6,862 nucleotides of DNA from Chloroflexota bacterium (GTDB lineage Bacteria > Chloroflexota > Dehalococcoidia > GIF9 > AB-539-J10), in NCBI GenBank assembly GCA_015222295.1, contig JADFUZ010000002.1:1-6862 (forward strand), read 5' to 3'. A program made the translations under genes and the position numbers. The notes beneath the pieces are model-generated. The model was given only the letters and a program-made list of their open reading frames with translations, was not told where the DNA came from and did no database searches. Below are positions 1-5,020 of this stretch, piece after piece. Numbering within the stretch: position 1 is the stretch's first letter; the number at the start of each line of letters is the position of its first letter.

Positions 1-1398
1 ACTCAGCATATCTTCGAGCAAGGGCACCGGGTTAGCGAAGTGGCGAAGAAGCTGTTCCCCGGCGGTGTCAATGTCCCTACGGAAGATTTCATGAAGAACA
101 CCTGGGAAACACAGGCACTCGTGCAGCAACGTGTTCCCATTTTTGAAGCTGGCATCCTGGCGGAAAGTATCTATGCCAGGGCAGATATCCTGAACCCCGT
201 AGGTGAGGACGAATGGGATATCATTGAAGTCAAGAGCTCCACCAGCGTCAGTGACGTGCACGTGCACGACGTCTCCTTTCAGAAGCACTGCTACGAGAAA
301 TCCGGGCTGAAGATAAGACAGTGCTTTCTCACGTACATCAATAGAGAGTATGTCAGAGTCGGCGAAATAGACCCGAAAGGGCTATTCAAGACGGAGGACA
401 TCACCACGGCGGTTGAGGAAGCGAGCGTGGGTATACAGACCAGAATCGACGACATGTTCGAGATGATATCAGCAGAGGAGTGCCCGGACATTGCCATTGG
501 CAAGCAATGCAGCCACCCCTATGACTGCCCTGTCGTATCGTGCTGGGACTTCCTGCCCCCAAACAGCGTGTTCGATCTGTACCGAGGGGGACAGAGACCC
601 TTTGAGCTACTCGAAAATGGAGTACTCACCATCAGAGATATCCCGGATACCTTCGCGCTGACCGAGAAACAGGATATACAAAGACTCTGTGAGGTCAACG
701 GCAAGCCTCATGTCGACAAAGAAGGGATCAACGAGTTCCTGAAGGCTTTGCGATATCCTCTCCATCTCCTGGACTTTGAAACGTTCGATCCAGCCCTGCC
801 ATTGTTTGATGGCAGCAGACCGTACCAGAAGATCCCGTTTCAGTTTTCCCTTCACGTCGTGAGAGACGACGTGTCCAGCCCGGAACACTTCACGTTTCTG
901 GCGGAGGGTATCGATGATCCGAGGCCGAAACTACTGTCTGGGCTCAAGGAGCTGCTCGGAGACAAAGGCAGCATAGTAGCCTACAACCAGAGCTTTGAAC
1001 GGAGTGTCTTGGAGGAACTTGGCCAGGCCTTCCCTGACTACCGTGAATGGCTAGAAGGCGTGTGTAGCAGGCTCGTTGACCTGCTCATCCCTTTCAGGAG
1101 TTTTCACTACTACCACCCTGCCCAGAAGGGAAGCGCCTCTCTGAAGCAAGTCCTCCCCGCCTTGACTGGCATGAGTTACGAGGGACTAGGCATCACCAAC
1201 GGGCAAGACGCCGGCATCGCTTTCCAACAGGCTACCTATGGCGACGCAAGTCAGGAACAAAGGAAAAGCGTACGCGCGGCTCTGGAGAAATACTGTGGCT
1301 TGGATACGGAGGGAATGATGCGGATTATCGGCAAGCTAGGAGAGCTAGCCGGGATGCACCCTCAAAGGGCGTACAGCCAGTTGAACTTTGACTGGTGA
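1..1398 (+). CDS. DUF2779-type nuclease-like protein (5' end cut by window edge)
   Basis: Predicted nucleic-acid processing enzyme of unknown substrate. The reading frame is open from base 1, and the residues before the GTG at position 40 already look like the family (FEQG..V.E.AKKLFPGG), so that GTG is internal and the true start lies outside the window. Counting the first codon as residue 1 (465 residues seen), a PD-(D/E)XK-like core shows E49 (IFEAG), D62 (ARADIL), E76-V-K78 and a QxxxY motif at 94-98. Four cysteines follow at 161, 170, 176 and 181, resembling the Fe-S patch of Cas4/AddB-type nucleases. The C-terminal half carries DFET (D258, E260), YNQSFE (N329, E333), RLVDL (D360), GSASLK (377-382) and YCGLD (Y431, D435), which read as motifs of a DEDDy 3'-5' exonuclease fold. 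DUF2779 membership is recognition of the pattern; nuclease activity and Fe-S binding are inferences. It is convergent with the next gene. Confidence 0.85.
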   Translation, partial: TQHIFEQGHRVSEVAKKLFPGGVNVPTEDFMKNTWETQALVQQRVPIFEAGILAESIYARADILNPVGEDEWDIIEVKSSTSVSDVHVHDVSFQKHCYEKSGLKIRQCFLTYINREYVRVGEIDPKGLFKTEDITTAVEEASVGIQTRIDDMFEMISAEECPDIAIGKQCSHPYDCPVVSCWDFLPPNSVFDLYRGGQRPFELLENGVLTIRDIPDTFALTEKQDIQRLCEVNGKPHVDKEGINEFLKALRYPLHLLDFETFDPALPLFDGSRPYQKIPFQFSLHVVRDDVSSPEHFTFLAEGIDDPRPKLLSGLKELLGDKGSIVAYNQSFERSVLEELGQAFPDYREWLEGVCSRLVDLLIPFRSFHYYHPAQKGSASLKQVLPALTGMSYEGLGITNGQDAGIAFQQATYGDASQEQRKSVRAALEKYCGLDTEGMMRIIGKLGELAGMHPQRAYSQLNFDW

Positions 1399-1408
1399 TT
1401 GGTCATCC

Positions 1409-1431
1409 AGCCACCAAGCGTTATTGGCTTT
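1409..1431 (+). terminator. weak candidate terminator after the DUF2779 gene
   Basis: Eleven bases after the stop codon, AGCCA (1409-1413) can pair with TGGCT (1425-1429) around an 11-base loop, followed on the plus strand only by a short TT. The stem is short and the U-tract poor, so this is a tentative call. It fills the 34-bp gap between two convergent genes. Confidence 0.2.
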
Positions 1432-1432
1432 A

Positions 1433-2140
1433 CTAGGATAGCAATGGAATTACAAGGATGACTTCCAGGGCCTCGTACACAGCGGCTGCGGCCAACACCA
1501 CCACCACCAGCAAATAGAGTCGCAGCGAACGTTTCATGCCCACCACATACCCTTGCCCACGGGTTGCTGCTGCCACAGTTCCTGGCCACAAGAAGGCCTT
1601 CCCCTGAACATAGGCTGCTAGCATGGCCAGGATGTAACCCTGGCCCTCCAGAACGAGAGTGAGTGAATGTGGGATCATTATTATACGCAATTCAGGCGTC
1701 GTCGGGGACAACAGCAAACCCCAGACTACCGCCCGGAGTGCCCCGGTCAGAAGCCCACTGAAAGGGATCAGTAGCGAGGGTAACGTGATCCATAACACGC
1801 TTGCGATTACCAGATTCACCACGAAGGTCAACAGCATCGCCAACAAGAGCTGACCACCGCTGTACGCACTGCCAACGACCGAAAGCGGTCCCTCAGTGAA
1901 GGCGCTGGCAACGACCCCCAACAGCAACTGCTGCAACGACGGATGGAAAGCTACAAATGCCATCCCGCAGGCAACCAGGCCATAGTAGACCAGGTTCAGG
2001 ACAACATACGTACGGCGGAACTCTCCGATGATTCGCAGCGCGCTCTGGAACGCTCTCAAAGAACTAATCCCTCTATCGGTCCTGCGGTCAGTCCCTGATC
2101 CATTGGACAGCTTGCTCTTCAGGTCCAGGTGGCCCGGCAC
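1433..2140 (-). CDS. SpoIIM-like (stage II sporulation protein M family) integral membrane protein
   Basis: Multi-pass membrane protein of 235 residues. Hydrophobic segments lie at about 46-65, 97-117, 119-143, 155-178 and 207-232, after a charged N-terminal tail of about 45 residues. The segment IPHSLTLVLEGQGY (156-169), a helix-starting PH and a conserved E within a membrane segment, resembles the signature of the SpoIIM/DUF95 family. SpoIIM acts in engulfment in endospore formers, but homologues are widespread in non-sporulating bacteria where their job is unknown, so sporulation should not be inferred. The start used is GTG at 2140. It has only a weak GAG upstream, and a TTG near residue 28 preceded by an AGAGGGA is an alternative. 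The 126 bp separating it from the upstream co-directional gene at 2267 contain no convincing gene or promoter. The family call is fairly likely; the function is open. Confidence 0.7.
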   Translation of the reverse strand: MPGHLDLKSKLSNGSGTDRRTDRGISSLRAFQSALRIIGEFRRTYVVLNLVYYGLVACGMAFVAFHPSLQQLLLGVVASAFTEGPLSVVGSAYSGGQLLLAMLLTFVVNLVIASVLWITLPSLLIPFSGLLTGALRAVVWGLLLSPTTPELRIIMIPHSLTLVLEGQGYILAMLAAYVQGKAFLWPGTVAAATRGQGYVVGMKRSLRLYLLVVVVLAAAAVYEALEVILVIPLLS

Positions 2141-2266
2141 ACGGATCTCGCATGATGTGGCAGACCTGTCGACTTTTCCCCATGCCCTCTCCCAGCAAAT
2201 CCGTGTTCGGTACTATGCCGGCGACATCATCATACGAACGCCGCTGGTTGCTCGCTGGAGGTGCTG

Positions 2267-3310
2267 CTAACCCGATGTCCTTTCTTGAGTCTGGTTGCCG
2301 TGCAAGCCCGCAACTCTTTTCAACACCTTGAGGGAATTCAAGGTGATCCATTTGCTAGGTTTGCCTTTCTGCTCGATGCTCACCTGAAAGCGTCCATTGA
2401 ACGTGCTCTCCAATTTCCATCTGCCCTGGCTATCTTGCTTCGAGACTATGAGGTCCACTGCTTCCTGCATTCGTCTGTCATTGTAGCCAAGTTCCGTCAG
2501 CAGTCCCAGGATCTCCAGGACATCAGTATTCCACATAAGAGGAAAGCCGAACTGCAGCCAACTGCCCTTTGATACTTGAGTGAGGTCATGGCTTCTCTTG
2601 AAAACGTGGTGCTTGAGCATGTATTCGGCTCCGACTTCGATAGTGCGCTGGACACTTGTGGATCTTCTTTCAGCAGGAATTCCTGCCAATGCTTTCATAG
2701 CTTTGACCACACCCATGTGACAGGTGTGCCTTCCCCAGCATCTTTCTCTGCCGTCGTACGGCCATCCCTTCGGTGCCTCTCCTATCCCATCGTCGAACCG
2801 CTGGTACTCTGTTATCCAGTCAATTCCCTGCCGAACCCTCCGGTCTTCCAGACGTCCAAGCCTGATCAAGCTCCAGACCATGTTGCCCGTCAAACATGGC
2901 AACACTCTACTGTGGTCACCTCCACCGTTCCTAGAGCTGACATAGGCAAAACCGCCGCTTCTCTGGTCCTGAGAGCTTTCCAGAATGAAATCACAGGCCT
3001 TCCTGATCCGCTCATCGTCTGCATCCGCTCCCAACTCTGCCAGAACAATAAGCTGCCACACAGTACCCCTGTACTTCGTTCTAACGTAGAAATCCCCACG
3101 GCTTTCCCAATACCCGTCGGCTTTCTGCGTGGCTAGAATCCTCGGCACAACCCCGGTTTCCATGACCTTTCTCTTTGCCCTCCTCACTTCACCATCATCC
3201 GCTGGTCTCTCAAGAATGTCTACCAGCGTGGAATACCGCACCGAGGGATTGTCCTCTGACAACAGCCAGTCTATTGGGTCCGCTTCCAACACGGACTTCC
3301 AATGGCTCAT
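2267..3310 (-). CDS. prenyltransferase / terpene-cyclase-fold (alpha/alpha-barrel) protein of unknown substrate
   Basis: A 347-residue soluble protein built of repeated helix pairs. QW-like motifs typical of the squalene cyclase/prenyltransferase superfamily are visible: QKADGYW (62-68) and QDSQGRW (292-298), with SSQDQRSGGFAY (112-123) as a third divergent copy. Cys139 (PCLTGN), Cys191 and Cys197-His198 (RCWGRHTCHMG) are notable possible metal ligands or structural residues, but this is inference. It is much shorter than true squalene-hopene cyclases (over 600 residues) and has no DXDDTA catalytic motif in the expected setting, so cyclase activity should not be assumed. The ATG at 3310 is the first possible start after an in-frame stop at 3320-3322 and has AGGA about 7 bases upstream. 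There is no signal peptide. It lies upstream of the SpoIIM-like gene in the same direction with a 126-bp gap, so co-transcription is possible but not shown. Confidence 0.75.
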   Translation of the reverse strand: MSHWKSVLEADPIDWLLSEDNPSVRYSTLVDILERPADDGEVRRAKRKVMETGVVPRILATQKADGYWESRGDFYVRTKYRGTVWQLIVLAELGADADDERIRKACDFILESSQDQRSGGFAYVSSRNGGGDHSRVLPCLTGNMVWSLIRLGRLEDRRVRQGIDWITEYQRFDDGIGEAPKGWPYDGRERCWGRHTCHMGVVKAMKALAGIPAERRSTSVQRTIEVGAEYMLKHHVFKRSHDLTQVSKGSWLQFGFPLMWNTDVLEILGLLTELGYNDRRMQEAVDLIVSKQDSQGRWKLESTFNGRFQVSIEQKGKPSKWITLNSLKVLKRVAGLHGNQTQERTSG

Positions 3311-3434
3311 CTTCTCATCCTACCGCATGAGTCCAGCTCAGCTACCAGGTCCTCGAGAGTTGCAAAGGCGAGGCCACTCCTCGGATGATCGCACCGCTCC
3401 TCCCTTGATGCATCGCCCTGCGACTGCCAAATGG

Positions 3435-3456
3435 CCACTACGTAGTCAACCACTAC
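3435..3456. repeat. operator-like short repeat cluster (CCACTAC direct repeat plus palindrome)
   Basis: CCACTAC occurs at 3435-3441 and again at 3450-3456, a 15-bp period. The first copy is part of a perfect 10-bp palindrome, ACTACGTAGT (3437-3446), and the GTAGT half can also pair with the second ACTAC. Such an arrangement could be a regulator site about 125-145 bp upstream of the prenyltransferase-like start, but short repeats of this size also arise by chance. Confidence 0.3.
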
Positions 3457-3532
3457 AGCTCTGCTGGTACTCTACATGCTGGATGTCAAGACGGAAAACC
3501 CGCCCATACAGAAATTCAACCCGTCCATGTGC

Positions 3533-3600
3533 CTCGCCTGTCTCCGCACACCGCAGGATGACTATCCTCCAGGCGCTCTGCCACCACGTATGCGGGCGAG
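3533..3600. other. potentially structured 68-nt element (nested inverted repeats)
   Basis: CTCGC (3533-3537) pairs with GCGAG (3596-3600), CCGCA (3544-3548) pairs with TGCGG (3591-3595), and inside them AGGAT (3555-3559) pairs with ATCCT (3564-3568) around a GACT loop. The nesting is consistent with a folded RNA or DNA element on either strand. It does not match the SRP RNA, tmRNA or RNase P RNA landmarks I know. No promoter or terminator could be assigned to it. Confidence 0.3.
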
Positions 3601-3654
3601 TACAGCACTGCCGCAATTGGTGGGAAGGGTACTACCCGAGCGGCCATGTGAAAA

Positions 3655-3725
3655 CTGGGGATCCAGGATTCGAACCTGGCCTAACTGATCCAGAGTCAGT
3701 CGTCCTACCGCTAGACTAATCCCCA
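3655..3725 (-). tRNA. trnQ: tRNA-Gln (anticodon CUG)
   Basis: A complete 71-nt cloverleaf can be drawn on the minus strand. It has a 7-bp acceptor stem (TGGGGAT/ATCCCCA), a 3-bp D stem (GTC/GAC) with AGCGGTAG in its loop, an anticodon stem ACTGA/TCAGT with loop CTCTGGA, a 4-nt variable loop, and a 5-bp T stem CCAGG/CCTGG around TTCGAAT, with discriminator G. The anticodon is CTG (bases 3693-3691), which reads the CAG codon for glutamine. The 3' CCA is not encoded (TTT follows), so it must be added by the CCA-adding enzyme. U1 pairing with A72 is as seen in many glutamine tRNAs. Confidence 0.96.
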
Positions 3726-3733
3726 ACGGGCCA

Positions 3734-3763
3734 ATTATAGATGGACAGTGGTCGACGAATCAA
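3734..3763 (-). promoter_or_regulatory. sigma70-type promoter of tRNA-Gln
   Basis: Read on the minus strand, TTGATT (3763-3758) is followed by an 18-bp spacer and a perfect TATAAT (3739-3734). The expected start point, about 7 bp downstream, falls near 3727. That is only about two bases before the mature tRNA 5' end at 3725. The perfect -10 and its position directly upstream of a tRNA support the call. Confidence 0.7.
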
Positions 3764-3767
3764 CAAT

Positions 3768-3796
3768 TTGAGCCAGCTACTCCTTGTTGCTATACT
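3768..3796 (+). promoter_or_regulatory. sigma70-type extended -10 promoter of rnc
   Basis: TTGAGC (3768-3773), a 17-bp spacer and TATACT (3791-3796) form a good promoter, with TGC directly before the -10 giving an extended -10. The expected start is near G3803, leaving a leader of about 11 nt before the rnc ATG at 3814. Its -35 box is 4 bp from the -35 of the divergent tRNA promoter. Confidence 0.65.
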
Positions 3797-3800
3797 TGGG

Positions 3801-3806
3801 AAGGAG
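3801..3806 (+). promoter_or_regulatory. ribosome binding site that fixes the rnc start
   Basis: AAGGAG ends 7 bases before the ATG at 3814, ideal spacing. It argues against the in-frame TTG codons at 3784 and 3787, which lie inside the predicted promoter. If transcription begins at 3803, only GGAG of this site is in the mRNA, at its extreme 5' end. Confidence 0.8.
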
Positions 3807-3813
3807 TCCTCAG

Positions 3814-4545
3814 ATGACCGTGTGGGACGACTGCCAAGGCATCCTAGGCGTATCCTTCAACAACTGTTCACTACTGACGCAAGCCTTCGTCCACAGTTCC
3901 TACCTTAACGAGAATCCTGATTTTGGCTTGGCCAGCAATGAGAGGCTCGAGTTCCTGGGCGACGCCGTGCTCGACTTCGTGGTTGCTGAACTAGTGTACA
4001 AGGAGTTCCCCGAACTACCAGAAGGAGAGCTGACCGGGATCCGTGCCTCTCTGGTTTGCTCTCGGAGTCTGGTGGAGTCGGCCACCTTGCTTAAACTCGG
4101 GGATTGGCTCCTGTTGGGGCGTGGCGAGGAACTGAGCGGAGGAAGAATGAAACCAAGTAATCTGGCCGACACGATGGAGGCGTTAGTGGGAGCCATATAC
4201 CTCGACCAGGGGTTGCGCCGGGCGAAAAGGTTCATCCTCAAGCAACTCAAGCCATCCATGAAGAGAATAAGGCGCGGCAGCATGACCCCCAACTACAAAG
4301 CGCTGTTGCAGGAATTCGTTCAAAGCGACAAGCATTCGCCACCGACATATCATCTGGTTGAAGCTATCGGGCCCGACCACGAGAGGCGATTCACCGTGGA
4401 AGTATTCGTTGGAGATCAGGTGCTCGGACAGGGCACAGGAAAGACCAAGAAATCGGCAGAAGCGGAGGCGGCAAAGTCAGCCTGGCGGAACTTGGGGGCA
4501 AAGCAGGACTTTCCGGAATTCGCTTCTCTCCACCAAGAGAGCTGA
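3814..4545 (+). CDS. rnc: ribonuclease III
   Basis: Double-strand-specific endoribonuclease that processes rRNA precursors and other structured RNAs in the cytoplasm as a homodimer. With the start at ATG 3814 the protein has 243 residues, normal for bacterial RNase III. The catalytic RIII domain (about 1-150) contains the signature NERLEFLGD at 42-50, with E43, E46 and D50 matching E. coli E38, E41 and D45. DTMEALVGAIYLD (119-131) supplies D119 and E122, matching E. coli D114 and E117. A double-stranded RNA binding domain follows from about 159 to 229, ending in TGKTKKSAEAEAAKSA. All expected metal ligands are present, so it should be active. The stop codon overlaps the ribosome binding site of the next small ORF, pointing to an operon with it and with acylphosphatase. 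The predicted very short leader leaves no room for the cleavable 5' hairpin used by E. coli rnc for autoregulation. Confidence 0.97.
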   Translation: MTVWDDCQGILGVSFNNCSLLTQAFVHSSYLNENPDFGLASNERLEFLGDAVLDFVVAELVYKEFPELPEGELTGIRASLVCSRSLVESATLLKLGDWLLLGRGEELSGGRMKPSNLADTMEALVGAIYLDQGLRRAKRFILKQLKPSMKRIRRGSMTPNYKALLQEFVQSDKHSPPTYHLVEAIGPDHERRFTVEVFVGDQVLGQGTGKTKKSAEAEAAKSAWRNLGAKQDFPEFASLHQES

Positions 4546-4554
4546 GGTGCAATT

Positions 4555-4695
4555 ATGGCTAGACGGGATTACAGACACAGAGAGCCGAAGAAACCCAAGA
4601 AGGGGGCCAAGAAGGCGGAAATAGTATCCGAGATCATGTCACCCACAGAGGCGGAGGTGGTTAAGAAAAAGAGGAAGCCGAGTCCCGAGGAATGA
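4555..4695 (+). CDS. small Lys/Arg-rich basic protein, unknown function
   Basis: A 46-residue ORF starting ATG at 4555 and ending TGA at 4693-4695. A GAGGTG sits 5 bases before the ATG and overlaps the rnc stop codon (9-nt gap), good evidence of translation in the rnc operon. It contains 10 Lys and 5 Arg against 8 acidic residues (net about +7). Basic residues are grouped in an N-terminal RRDYRHRE block, a KKPKKGAKK block (12-20) and a C-terminal KKKRK block (37-41), separated by a short stretch that could be a helix (21-36). There are no cysteines, signal peptide or membrane segment. The composition suggests binding to RNA, ribosomes or another acidic partner, but this is inference. I do not recognise a named family. 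The alternative is a non-functional ORF, which the well-placed ribosome binding site makes less likely. Confidence 0.65.
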   Translation: MARRDYRHREPKKPKKGAKKAEIVSEIMSPTEAEVVKKKRKPSPEE

Positions 4696-4720
4696 GGAAG
4701 GCTTCCTGCAGCAAATAGAA

Positions 4721-5005
4721 ATGGGAGAGACAGCGCACCTGTCAGCCAAAGCCTATGGCAGAGTGCAGGGTGTCTGTTTCCGCTATTTCGTACTGGATAC
4801 AGCCAAGAAACTAGGGTTGAACGGCTACGTGCGAAACCTCCCCGACGGGACTGCTGTGGAGACTCAAGCTGAAGGAGACACCCGGAAACTGGAAATGCTG
4901 TTGGACCAGATCAGAACTGGACCGCCGGGAGCCTGGGTCAAGGAAGTGAACGTAGACTGGTCGGACTACTCAGGGCAATTCGGCGATTTCGACATACGGT
5001 ATTGA
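4721..5005 (+). CDS. acyP: acylphosphatase
   Basis: Hydrolyses acyl phosphates such as acetyl phosphate, carbamoyl phosphate or 1,3-bisphosphoglycerate to the carboxylate and phosphate; cytosolic. At 94 residues it has the usual size. The phosphate-binding loop GRVQGVCFR (13-21) supplies the catalytic Arg21, and GYVRNLPDGTAVE (35-47) supplies the catalytic Asn39. The C-terminal end has the family's F-x-I-RY strand. It follows the small basic ORF by 25 nt, in the same direction as rnc, so it is probably the last gene of that operon. The only AGGAAG is 20 bases upstream and could fold into a small hairpin (AGGAA 4695-4699 with TTCCT 4703-4707), so initiation may be weak. No other in-frame ATG, GTG or TTG lies close upstream. 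Confidence 0.95.
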   Translation: MGETAHLSAKAYGRVQGVCFRYFVLDTAKKLGLNGYVRNLPDGTAVETQAEGDTRKLEMLLDQIRTGPPGAWVKEVNVDWSDYSGQFGDFDIRY

Positions 5006-5020
5006 GCCTCCGCTCTCAAT
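5001..5020. terminator. inverted repeat spanning two convergent stop codons, possible weak bidirectional terminator
   Basis: ATTGAG (5001-5006) pairs with CTCAAT (5015-5020) around an 8-base loop. The repeat contains the acylphosphatase stop (5003-5005, plus strand) and the DUF362 stop (5018-5016, minus strand). No U-tract follows on either side, so factor-independent termination is doubtful. Confidence 0.25.

Larger units (their letters stand above)
3311..3654. other. 344-bp region between the prenyltransferase-like gene and tRNA-Gln with no convincing protein gene
   Basis: Open frames here are short or run through the tRNA complement and look non-coding. On the minus strand an 18-codon ORF (3472-3528) starts with ATG behind a GAGG, but it is too short to call. 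TTGACA and TTGACT occur on the minus strand without a matching -10 at normal spacing, so no promoter for the downstream gene is assigned. Two internally repeated or foldable stretches are listed separately (3435-3456 and 3533-3600). The region would be the leader of the prenyltransferase-like gene if that gene is read from the tRNA promoter. Confidence 0.5.

Noticed and set aside
255..268. Perfect 14-bp palindrome CGTGCACGTGCACG inside the DUF2779 gene.
   Set aside because: It encodes the DVHVHD stretch within the nuclease-like core; alternating Val/His codons explain it without a regulatory role.
2088..2351. An 87-codon minus-strand frame bridging the gap between the prenyltransferase-like and SpoIIM-like genes.
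   Set aside because: It overlaps the ends of both genes in another frame, and its Pro/Gly-rich translation shows no recognisable domain.
3011..3025. A DADD sequence (about residues 96-99) in the prenyltransferase-like protein, resembling the DXDD motif of squalene-hopene cyclase.
   Set aside because: It sits in a loop between two repeat helices (GADADDERI) without the following TA and looks coincidental.
3627..3637. GGGTACTACCC hairpin downstream of the tRNA as a terminator.
   Set aside because: The stem is only 4 bp with a 3-base loop and no U-tract follows on the minus strand.
2576..3719. Two long plus-strand open frames (186 and 196 codons) opposite the prenyltransferase-like gene and the tRNA.
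   Set aside because: They are antisense to a gene with clear family motifs and, in the second case, run through the complement of a tRNA; their translations show no family features.
3784..3813. TTG start giving RNase III ten more residues.
   Set aside because: The stretch holds the -10 box, and an ideally spaced AAGGAG precedes the ATG at 3814.
3900..4292. 130-codon minus-strand frame antisense to rnc.
   Set aside because: It lies wholly within rnc, which has all catalytic residues; its Ser/Pro/Leu-rich translation is typical of a shadow frame.
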